DNA of 50,886 bases from positions 1 to 50,886 of the forward strand of contig JAUCBJ010009160.1 of the NCBI GenBank assembly GCA_032718475.1, in the 5' to 3' direction. A program made the position numbers and the translations under genes. Below are positions 12,201 through 23,600 of this stretch, piece by piece. Origin of the DNA: Nemertoderma westbladi. Its lineage: Eukaryota > Xenacoelomorpha > Nemertodermatida > Nemertodermatidae. Each line of letters begins with the position of its first letter. Position 1 is the stretch's first letter. The notes beneath the pieces are model-generated. The model did no database searches. It was not told the origin of the DNA and saw only the letters and a list, made by a program, of their open reading frames with translations.

Positions 12201-15200
12201 TCGTGTCTGTCCTTACCCAAGGTCGTGTCTATCCTTACCCAAGGTCGTGTCTATCCTTACCCAAGGTCGTGTCTATCCTTACCCAAGGTCGTGTCTATCC
12301 TTACCCAAGGTCGTGTCTGTCCTTACCCAAGGTCGTGTCTGTCCTTACCCAAGGTCGTGTCTGTCCTTACCCAAGGTCGTGTCTATCCTTACCCAAGGTC
12401 GTGTCTATCCTTACCCAAGGTCGTGTCTATCCTTACCCAAGGTCGTGTCTGTCCTTACCCAAGGTCGTGTCTGTCCTTACCCAAGGTCGTGTCTATCCTT
12501 ACCCAAGGTCGTGTCTATCCTTACCCAAGGTCGTGTCTATCATTACCCAAGGTCGTGTCTGTCCTTACCCAAGGTCGTGCCTGTCCTTACCCAAGGTCGT
12601 GTCTGTCCTTACCCAAGGTCGTGTCTGTCCTTACCCAAGGTCTTGTCTATCCTTACCCAAGGTCGTGTCTATCTTTACCCAAGGTCGTGTCTATCCTTAC
12701 CCAAGGTCGTGTCTATCCTTACCCAAGGTCGTGTCTATCCTTACCCAAGGTCGTGTCTATCCTTACCCAAGGTCGTGTCTATCCTTACCCAAGGTCGTGT
12801 CTATCCTTACCCAAGGTCGTGCCTGTCCTTACCCAAGGTCGTGTCTATCCTTACCCAAGGTCGTGTCTGTCCTTACCCAAGGTCGTGTCTGTCCTTACCC
12901 AAGGTCGTGTCTGTCCTTACCCAAGGTCGTGTCTGTCCTTACCCAAGGTCGTGCCTGTCCTTACCCAAGATCGTGTCTGTCCTTACCCAAGATCGTGTCT
13001 GTCCTTACCCAAGGTCGTGTCTGTCCTTACCCAAGGTCGTGTCTGTCCTTACCCAAGGTCGTGTCTGTCCTTACCCAAGGTCGTGTCTGTCCTTACCCAA
13101 GGTCGTGTCTGTCCTTACCCAAGGTCGTGTCTGTCCTTACCCAAGGTCGTGTCTGTACTTACCCAAGGTCGTGTCTGTCCTTACCCAAGGTCGTGTCTGT
13201 CCTTACCCAAGGTCGTGTCTGTCCTTACCCAAGGTCGTGTCTGTCCTTACCCAAGGTCGTGTCTGTCCTTAACCAAGGTCGTGTCTGTCCTTACCCAAGG
13301 TCGTGTCTGTCCTTACCCAAGGTCGTGTCTGTCCTTACCCAAGGTCGTGTCTGTCCTTACCCAAGGTCGTGTCTATCCTTACCCAAGGTCGTGTCTATCC
13401 TTACCCAAGGTCGTGTCTATCCTTACCCAAGGTCGTGTCTATCCTTACCCAAGGTCGTGTCTATCCTTACCCAAGGTCGTGCCTGTCCTTACCCAAGGTC
13501 GTGTCTATCCTTACCCAAGGTCGTGTCTGTCCTTACCCAAGGTCGTGTCTGTCCTTACCCAAGGTCGTGTCTGTCCTTACCCAAGGTCGTGTCTGTCCTT
13601 ACCCAAGGTCGTGCCTGTCCTTACCCAAGATCGTGTCTGTCCTTACCCAAGATCGTGTCTGTCCTTACCCAAGGTCGTGTCTGTCCTTACCCAAGGTCGT
13701 GTCTGTCCTTACCCAAGGTCGTGTCTGTCCTTACCCAAGGTCGTGTCTGTCCTTACCCAAGGTCGTGTCTGTCCTTACCCAAGGTCGTGTCTGTCCTTAC
13801 CCAAGGTCGTGTCTGTACTTACCCAAGGTCGTGTCTGTCCTTACCCAAGGTCGTGTCTGTCCTTACCCAAGGTCGTGTCTGTCCTTACCCAAGGTCGTGT
13901 CTGTCCTTACCCAAGGTCGTGTCTGTCCTTAACCAAGGTCGTGTCTGTCCTTACCCAAGGTCGTGTCTGTCCTTACCCAAGGTCGTGTCTGTCCTTACCC
14001 AAGGTCGTGTCTGTCCTTACCCAAGGTCGTGTCTATCCTTACCCAAGGTCGTGTCTATCCTTACCCAAGGTCGTGTCTGTCCTTACCCAAGGTCGTGTCT
14101 ATCCTTACCCAAGGTCGTGTCTATCCTTACCCAAGGTCGTGTCTATCCTTACCCAAGGTCGTGTCTATCCTTACCCAAGGTCGTGTCTGTCCTTACCCAA
14201 GGTCGTGTCTGTCCTTACCCAAGGTCGTGTCTGTCCTTACCCAAGGTCGTGTCTATCCTTACCCAAGGTCGTGTCTATCCTTACCCAAGGTCGTGTCTAT
14301 CCTTACCCAAGGTCGTGTCTGTCCTTACCCAAGGTCGTGTCTGTCCTTACCCAAGGTCGTGTCTATCCTTACCCTAGGTCGTGTCTATCCTTACCCAAGG
14401 TCGTGTCTATCATTACCCAAGGTCGTGTCTGTCCTTACCCAAGGTCGTGTCTGTCCTTACCCAAGGTCGTGTCTGTCCTTACCCAAGGTCGTGCCTGTCC
14501 TTACCCAAGGTCGTGTCTGTCCTTACCCAAGGTCGTGTCTGTCCTTACCCAAGGTCGTGTCTATCCTTACCCAAGGTCGTGTCTATCTTTACCCAAGGTC
14601 GTGTCTATCCTTACCCAAGGTCGTGTCTATCCTTACCCAAGGTCGTGTCTATCCTTACCCAAGGTCGTGTCTGTCCTTACCCAAGGTCGTGTCTGTCCTT
14701 ACCCAAGGTCGTGTCTGTCCTTACCCAAGGTCGTGCCTGTCCTTACNNNNNNNNNNNNNNNNNNNNNNNNNNNNNNNNNNNNNNNNNNNNNNNNNNNNNN
14801 NNNNNNNNNNNNNNNNNNNNNNNNNNNNNNNNNNNNNNNNNNNNNNTCCTTACCCAAGGTCGTGTCTGTCCTTACCCAAGGTCGTGTCTGTCCTTACCCA
14901 AGGTCGTGTCTATCCTTACCCAAGGTCGTGTCTGTCCTTACCCAAGGTCGTGTCTGTCCTTACCCAAGGTCGTGTCTGTCCTTACCCAAGGTCGTGTCTG
15001 TCCTTACCCAAGGTCGTGCCTGTCCTTACCCAAGATCGTGTCTGTCCTTACCCAAGATCGTGTCTGTCCTTACCCAAGGTCGTGTCTGTCCTTACCCAAG
15101 GTCGTGTCTGTCCTTACCCAAGGTCGTGTCTGTCCTTACCCAAGGTCGTGTCTGTCCTTACCCAAGGTCGTGTCTGTCCTTACCCAAGGTCGTGTCTGTC

Positions 15201-18200
15201 CTTACCCAAGGTCGTGTCTGTACTTACCCAAGGTCGTGTCTGTCCTTACCCAAGGTCGTGTCTGTCCTTACCCAAGGTCGTGTCTGTCCTTACCCAAGGT
15301 CGTGTCTGTCCTTACCCAAGGTCGTGTCTGTCCTTAACCAAGGTCGTGTCTGTCCTTACCCAAGGTCGTGTCTGTCCTTACCCAAGGTCGTGTCTGTCCT
15401 TACCCAAGGTCGTGTCTGTCCTTACCCAAGGTCGTGTCTATCCTTACCCAAGGTCGTGTCTATCCTTACCCAAGGTCGTGTCTGTCCTTACCCAAGGTCG
15501 TGTCTATCCTTACCCAAGGTCGTGTCTATCCTTACCCAAGGTCGTGTCTATCCTTACCCAAGGTCGTGTCTATCCTTACCCAAGGTCGTGTCTGTCCTTA
15601 CCCAAGGTCGTGTCTGTCCTTACCCAAGGTCGTGTCTGTCCTTACCCAAGGTCGTGTCTATCCTTACCCAAGGTCGTGTCTATCCTTACCCAAGGTCGTG
15701 TCTATCCTTACCCAAGGTCGTGTCTGTCCTTACCCAAGGTCGTGTCTGTCCTTACCCAAGGTCGTGTCTATCCTTACCCAAGGTCGTGTCTATCCTTACC
15801 CAAGGTCGTGTCTATCATTACCCAAGGTCGTGTCTGTCCTTACCCAAGGTCGTGTCTGTCCTTACCCAAGGTCGTGTCTGTCCTTACCCAAGGTCGTGCC
15901 TGTCCTTACCCAAGGTCGTGTCTGTCCTTACCCAAGGTCGTGTCTGTCCTTACCCAAGGTCTTGTCTATCCTTACCCAAGGTCGTGTCTATCTTTACCCA
16001 AGGTCGTGTCTATCCTTACCCAAGGTCGTGTCTATCCTTACCCAAGGTCGTGTCTATCCTTACCCAAGGTCGTGTCTATCCTTACCCAAGGTCGTGTCTA
16101 TCCTTACCCAAGGTCGTGTCTATCCTTACCCAAGGTCGTGCCTGTCCTTACCCAAGGTCGTGTCTATCCTTACCCAAGGTCGTGTCTGTCCTTACCCAAG
16201 GTCGTGTCTGTCCTTACCCAAGGTCGTGTCTGTCCTTACCCAAGGTCGTGTCTGTCCTTACCCAAGGTCGTGCCTGTCCTTACCCAAGATCGTGTCTGTC
16301 CTTACCCAAGATCGTGTCTGTCCTTACCCAAGGTCGTGTCTGTCCTTACCCAAGGTCGTGTCTGTCCTTACCCAAGGTCGTGTCTGTCCTTACCCAAGGT
16401 CGTGTCTGTCCTTACCCAAGGTCGTGTCTGTCCTTACCCAAGGTCGTGTCTGTCCTTACCCAAGGTCGTGTCTGTACTTACCCAAGGTCGTGTCTGTCCT
16501 TACCCAAGGTCGTGTCTGTCCTTACCCAAGGTCGTGTCTGTCCTTACCCAAGGTCGTGTCTGTCCTTACCCAAGGTCGTGTCTGTCCTTAACCAAGGTCG
16601 TGTCTGTCCTTACCCAAGGTCGTGTCTGTCCTTACCCAAGGTCGTGTCTGTCCTTACCCAAGGTCGTGTCTGTCCTTACCCAAGGTCGTGTCTATCCTTA
16701 CCCAAGGTCGTGTCTATCCTTACCCAAGGTCGTGTCTATCCTTACCCAAGGTCGTGTCTATCCTTACCCAAGGTCGTGTCTATCCTTACCCAAGGTCGTG
16801 TCTATCCTTACCCAAGGTCGTGTCTATCCTTACCCAAGGTCGTGTCTGTCCTTACCCAAGGTCGTGTCTGTCCTTACCCAAGGTCGTGTCTGTCCTTACC
16901 CAAGGTCGTGTCTGTCCTTACCCAAGGTCGTGTCTGTCCTTACCCAAGGTCGTGTCTGTCCTTACCCAAGGTCGTGTCTGTCCTTACCCAAGGTCGTGTC
17001 TGTCCTTACCCAAGGTCGTGTCTGTCCTTACCCAAGGTCGTGTCTGTCCTTACCCAAGGTCGTGTCTGTCCTTACCCAAGGTCGTGTCTGTCCTTACCCA
17101 AGGTCGTGTCTGTCCTTACCCAAGGTCGTGTCTGTCCTTACCCAAGGTCGTGTCTGTCCTTACCCAAGGTCGTGTCTGTCCTTACCCAAGGTCGTGTCTG
17201 TCCTTACCCAAGGTCGTGTCTGTCCTTACCCAAGGTCGTGTCTGTCCTTACCCAAGGTCGTGTCTGTCCTTACCCAAGGTCGTGTCTGTCCTTACCCAAG
17301 GTCGTGTCTGTCCTTACCCAAGGTCGTGTCTGTCCTTACCCAAGGTCGTGTCTGTCCTTACCCAAGGTCGTGTCTGTCCTTACCCAAGGTCGTGTCTGTC
17401 CTTACCCAAGGTCGTGTCTATCCTTACCCAAGGTCGTGTCTATCCTTACCCAAGGTCGTGTCTGTCCTTACCCAAGGTCGTGTCTGTCCTTACCCAAGGT
17501 CGTGTCTGTCCTTACCCAAGGTCGTGTCTATCCTTACCCAAGGTCGTGTCTATCCTTACCCAAGGTCGTGTCTATCCTTACCCAAGGTCGTGTCTGTCCT
17601 TACCCAAGGTCGTGTCTGTCCTTACCCAAGGTCGTGTCTGTCCTTACCCAAGGTCGTGTCTGTCCTTACCCAAGGTCGTGTCTATCCTTACCCAAGGTCG
17701 TGTCTATCCTTACCCAAGGTCGTGTCTATCCTTACCCAAGGTCGTGTCTGTCCTTACCCAAGGTCGTGTCTGTCCTTACCCAAGGTCGTGTCTGTCCTTA
17801 CCCAAGGTCGTGCCTGTCCTTACCCAAGGTCGTGTCTGTCCTTACCCAAGGTCGTGTCTGTCCTTACCCAAGGTCGTGTCTATCCTTACCCAAGGTCGTG
17901 TCTATCTTTACCCAAGGTCGTGTCTATCCTTACCCAAGGTCGTGTCTATCCTTACCCAAGGTCGTGTCTATCCTTACCCAAGGTCGTGTCTGTCCTTACC
18001 CAAGGTCGTGTCTGTCCTTACCCAAGGTCGTGTCTGTCCTTACCCAAGGTCGTGCCTGTCCTTACCCAAGGTCGTGTCTATCCTTACCCAAGGTCGTGTC
18101 TGTCCTTACCCAAGGTCGTGTCTGTCCTTACCCAAGGTCGTGTCTGTCCTTACCCAAGGTCGTGTCTGTCCTTACCCAAGGTCGTGTCTGTCCTTACCCA

Positions 18201-20617
18201 AGGTCGTGTCTGTCCTTACCCAAGGTCGTGTCTGTCCTTACCCAAGGTCGTGTCTGTCCTTACCCAAGGTCGTGTCTGTCCTTACCCAAGGTCGTGTCTG
18301 TCCTTACCCAAGGTCGTGTCTGTCCTTACCCAAGGTCGTGTCTGTCCTTACCCAAGGTCGTGTCTGTCCTTACCCAAGGTCGTGTCTGTCCTTACCCAAG
18401 GTCGTGTCTGTCCTTACCCAAGGTCGTGTCTGTCCTTACCCAAGGTCGTGTCTGTCCTTACCCAAGGTCGTGTCTGTCCTTACCCAAGGTCGTGTCTGTC
18501 CTTACCCAAGGTCGTGTCTGTCCTTACCCAAGGTCGTGTCTGTCCTTACCCAAGGTCGTGTCTGTCCTCACCTAAGGTCGTGTCTGTCCTTACCCAAGGT
18601 CGTGTATGTCCTTACCCAAGGTCGTGTCTGTCCTCACCCAAGGTCGTGTCTGTCCTTACACAAGGTCGTGTCTATCCTTACCCAAGGTCGTGTCTGTCCT
18701 TACCCAAGGTCGTGTCTGTCCTTACCCAAGGTCGTGTCTGTCCTTACCCAAGGTCGTGCCTGTCCTTACCCAAGGTCGTGTCTGTCCTTACCCAAGGTCG
18801 TGTCTGTCCTTACCCAAGGTCGTGTCTATCCTTACCCAAGGTCGTGTCTATCCTTACCCAAGGTCGTGTCTATCCTTACCCAAGGTCGTGTCTATCCTTA
18901 CCCAAGGTCGTGCCTGTCCTTACCCAAGGTCGTGTCTATCCTTACCCAAGGTCGTGTCTGTCCTTACCCAAGGTCGTGTCTGTCCTTACCCAAGGTCGTG
19001 TCTGTCCTTACCCAAGGTCGTGTCTGTCCTTACCCAAGGTCGTGCCTGTCCTTACCCAAGATCGTGTCTGTCCTTACCCAAGATCGTGTCTGTCCTTACC
19101 CAAGGTCGTGTCTGTCCTTACCCAAGGTCGTGTCTGTCCTTACCCAAGGTCGTGTCTGTCCTTACCCAAGGTCGTGTCTGTCCTTACCCAAGGTCGTGTC
19201 TGTCCTTACCCAAGGTCGTGTCTGTCCTTACCCAAGGTCGTGTCTGTACTTACCCAAGGTCGTGTCTGTCCTTACCCAAGGTCGTGTCTGTCCTTACCCA
19301 AGGTCGTGTCTGTCCTTACCCAAGGTCGTGTCTGTCCTTACCCAAGGTCGTGTCTGTCCTTAACCAAGGTCGTGTCTGTCCTTACCCAAGGTCGTGTCTG
19401 TCCTTACCCAAGGTCGTGTCTGTCCTTACCCAAGGTCGTGTCTGTCCTTACCCAAGGTCGTGTCTATCCTTACCCAAGGTCGTGTCTATCCTTACCCAAG
19501 GTCGTGTCTGTCCTTACCCAAGGTCGTGTCTATCCTTACCCAAGGTCGTGTCTATCCTTACCCAAGGTCGTGTCTATCCTTACCCAAGGTCGTGTCTATC
19601 CTTACCCAAGGTCGTGTCTGTCCTTACCCAAGGTCGTGTCTGTCCTTACCCAAGGTCGTGTCTGTCCTTACCCAAGGTCGTGTCTATCCTTACCCAAGGT
19701 CGTGTCTATCCTTACCCAAGGTCGTGTCTATCCTTACCCAAGGTCGTGTCTGTCCTTACCCAAGGTCGTGTCTGTCCTTACCCAAGGTCGTGTCTATCCT
19801 TACCCAAGGTCGTGTCTATCCTTACCCAAGGTCGTGTCTATCATTACCCAAGGTCGTGTCTGTCCTTACCCAAGGTCGTGTCTGTCCTTACCCAAGGTCG
19901 TGTCTGTCCTTACCCAAGGTCGTGCCTGTCCTTACCCAAGGTCGTGTCTGTCCTTACCCAAGGTCGTGTCTGTCCTTACCCAAGGTCTTGTCTATCCTTA
20001 CCCAAGGTCGTGTCTATCTTTACCCAAGGTCGTGTCTATCCTTACCCAAGGTCGTGTCTATCCTTACCCAAGGTCGTGTCTATCCTTACCCAAGGTCGTG
20101 TCTATCCTTACCCAAGGTCGTGTCTATCCTTACCCAAGGTCGTGTCTATCCTTACCCAAGGTCGTGCCTGTCCTTACCCAAGGTCGTGTCTATCCTTACC
20201 CAAGGTCGTGTCTGTCCTTACCCAAGGTCGTGTCTGTCCTTACCCAAGGTCGTGTCTGTCCTTACCCAAGGTCGTGTCTGTCCTTACCCAAGGTCGTGCC
20301 TGTCCTTACCCAAGATCGTGTCTGTCCTTACCCAAGATCGTGTCTGTCCTTACCCAAGGTCGTGTCTGTCCTTACCCAAGGTCGTGTCTGTCCTTACCCA
20401 AGGTCGTGTCTGTCCTTACCCAAGGTTGTGTCTGTCCTTACCCAAGGTCGTGTCTGTCCTTACCCAAGGTCGTGTCTGTCCTTACCCAAGGTCGTGTCTG
20501 TACTTACCCAAGGTCGTGTCTGTCCTTACCCAAGGTCGTGTCTGTCCTTACCCAAGGTCGTGTCTGTCCTTACCCAAGGTCGTGTCTGTCCTTACCCAAG
20601 GTCGTGTCTGTCCTTAA
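9244..20617 (+). repeat. Higher-order blocks marked by the TTAACC variant
   Basis: The rare TTAACC monomer occurs at 9244, 12060, 13270, 13930, 15335, 16589, 19361 and 20615. Each time it is preceded about 130 bp earlier by a CTGTACTT monomer and about 300 bp earlier by a pair of GATC monomers. Spacings not crossing the N gap are 128, 55, 30, 57, 126 and 57 monomers. The same cassette is thus inserted in units of different length; a further copy ends at 26162. Confidence 0.8.
14747..14846. other. Assembly gap of 100 N inside the array
   Basis: Exactly 100 N separate two satellite monomers. The monomer starts on either side (14741 and 14848) are 107 bp apart, which is not a multiple of 22. 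The N count is therefore most likely a placeholder and the true length of the array is unknown. Confidence 0.95.
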
Positions 20618-23600
20618 CCAAGGTCGTGTCTGTCCTTACCCAAGGTCGTGTCTGTCCTTACCCAAGGTCGTGTCTGTCCTTACCCAAGGTCGTGTCTGTC
20701 CTTACCCAAGGTCGTGTCTATCCTTACCCAAGGTCGTGTCTATCCTTACCCAAGGTCGTGTCTGTCCTTACCCAAGGTCGTGTCTATCCTTACCCAAGGT
20801 CGTGTCTATCCTTACCCAAGGTCGTGTCTATCCTTACCCAAGGTCGTGTCTATCCTTACCCAAGGTCGTGTCTGTCCTTACCCAAGGTCGTGTCTGTCCT
20901 TACCCAAGGTCGTGTCTGTCCTTACCCAAGGTCGTGTCTATCCTTACCCAAGGTCGTGTCTATCCTTACCCAAGGTCGTGTCTATCCTTACCCAAGGTCG
21001 TGTCTGTCCTTACCCAAGGTCGTGTCTGTCCTTACCCAAGGTCGTGTCTATCCTTACCCTAGGTCGTGTCTATCCTTACCCAAGGTCGTGTCTATCATTA
21101 CCCAAGGTCGTGTCTGTCCTTACCCAAGGTCGTGTCTGTCCTTACCCAAGGTCGTGTCTGTCCTTACCCAAGGTCGTGCCTGTCCTTACCCAAGGTCGTG
21201 TCTGTCCTTACCCAAGGTCGTGTCTGTCCTTACCCAAGGTCGTGTCTATCCTTACCCAAGTTCGTGTCTATCTTTACCCAAGGTCGTGTCTATCCTTACC
21301 CAAGGTCGTGTCTATCCTTACCCAAGGTCGTGTCTATCCTTACCCAAGGTCGTGTCTGTCCTTACCCAAGGTCGTGTCTGTCCTTACCCAAGGTCGTGTC
21401 TGTCCTTACCCAAGGTCGTGCCTGTCCTTACCCAAGGTCGTGTCTATCCTTACCCAAGGTCGTGTCTATCCTTACCCAAGGTCGTGTCTGTCCTTACCCA
21501 AGGTCGTGTCTGTCCTTACCCAAGGTCGTGTCTGTCCTTACCCAAGGTCGTGTCTATCCTTACCCAAGGTCGTGTCTATCCTTACCCAAGGTCGTGTCTA
21601 TCCTTACCCAAGGTCGTGTCTGTCCTTACCCAAGGTCGTGTCTGTCCTTACCCAAGGTCGTGTCTGTCCTTACCCAAGGTCGTGCCTGTCCTTACCCAAG
21701 GTCGTGTCTATCCTTACCCAAGGTCGTGTCTATCCTTACCCAAGGTCGTGTCTATCCTTACCCAAGGTCGTGTCTGTCCTTACCCAAGGTCGTGTCTGTC
21801 CTTACCCAAGGTCGTGTCTGTCCTTACCCAAGGTCGTGCCTGTCCTTACCCAAGGTCGTGTCTGTCCTTACCCAAGGTCGTGTCTGTCCTTACCCAAGGT
21901 CGTGTCTATCCTTACCCAAGGTCGTGTCTATCTTTACCCAAGGTCGTGTCTATCCTTACCCAAGGTCGTGTCTATCCTTACCCAAGGTCGTGTCTATCCT
22001 TACCCAAGGTCGTGTCTGTCCTTACCCAAGGTCGTGTCTGTCCTTACCCAAGGTCGTGTCTGTCCTTACCCAAGGTCGTGCCTGTCCTTACCCAAGGTCG
22101 TGTCTATCCTTACCCAAGGTCGTGTCTGTCCTTACCCAAGGTCGTGTCTGTCCTTACCCAAGGTCGTGTCTGTCCTTACTCAAGGTCGTGCCTGTCCTTA
22201 CCCAAGGTCGTGTCTGTCCTTACCTAAGGTCGTGTCTGTCCTTACCCAAGGTCGTGTCTGTCCTTACCCAAGGTCGTGTCTATCCTTACCCAAGGTCGTG
22301 TCTATCCTTACCCAAGGTCGTGTCTATCCTTACCCAAGGTCGTGTCTATCCTTACCCAAGGTCGTGTCTATCCTTACCCAAGGTCGTGTCTGTCCTTACC
22401 CAAGGTCGTGTCTGTCCTTACCCAAGGTCGTGTCTGTCCTTACCCAAGGTCGTGCCTGTCCTTACCCAAGGTCGTGTCTATCCTTACCCAAGGTCGTGTC
22501 TATCCTTACCCAAGGTCGTGTCTATCCTTACCCAAGGTCGTATCTGTCCTTACCCAAGGTCGTGTCTGTCATTACCCAAGGTCGTGTCTGTCCTTACCCA
22601 AGGTCGTGCCTGTCCTTACCCAAGGTCGTGTCTGTCCTTACCCAAGGTCGTGTCTGTCCTCCTTACCCAAGGTCGTGTCTGTCCTTACCCAAGGTCGTGC
22701 CTGTCCTCACCCAAGGTCGTGTCTGTCCTTACCCAAGGTCGTGTCTGTCCTTACCCAACGTCGTGTCTGTCCTTACCCAAGGTCGTGTCTGTCCTTACCC
22801 AAGGTCGTGTCTGTCCTTACCCAAGGTCGTGTCTGTCCTTACCCAAGGTCGTGTCTATCCTTACCCAAGGTCGTGTCTATCCTTACCCAAGGTCGTGTCT
22901 ATCCTTACCCAAGATCGTGTCTGTCCTTACCCAAGATCGTGTCTGTCCTTACCCAAGGTCGTGTCTGTCCTTACCCAAGGTCGTGTCTGTCCTTACCCAA
23001 GGTCGTGTCTGTCCTTACCCAAGGTCGTGTCTGTCCTCACCCAAGGTCGTGTCTATCCTTACCCAAGGTCGTGTCTATCCTTACCCAAGGTCGTGTCTGT
23101 CCTTACCCAAGGTCGTGTCTGTCCTTACCCAAGGTCGTGTCTGTCCTTACCCAAAGTCGTGTCTGTCCTTACCCAAGGTCGTGTCTGTCCTTACCCAAGG
23201 TCGTGTCTGTCCTTACCCAAGGTCGTGTCTGTCCTTACCCAAGGTCTTGTCTGTCCTTACCCAAGGTCGTGTCTGTCCTTACCCAAGGTCGTGTCTGTCC
23301 TTACCCAAGGTCGTGTCTGTCCTTACCCAAGATCGTGTCTGTCCTTACCCAAGGTCGTGTCTGTCCTTACCCAATGTCGTGTCTGTCCTCACCTAAGGTC
23401 GTGTCTGTCCTTACCCAAGGTCGTGTATGTCCTTACCCAAGGTCGTGTCTGTCCTCACCCAAGGTCGTGTCTGTCCTTACACAAGGTCGTATCTGTCCTT
23501 ACCCAAGGTCGTGTCTGTCCTTACCCAAGGTCGTGTCTATCCTTACCCAAGGTCGTGTCTATCCTTACCCAAGATCGTGTCTGTCCTTACCCAAGATCGT

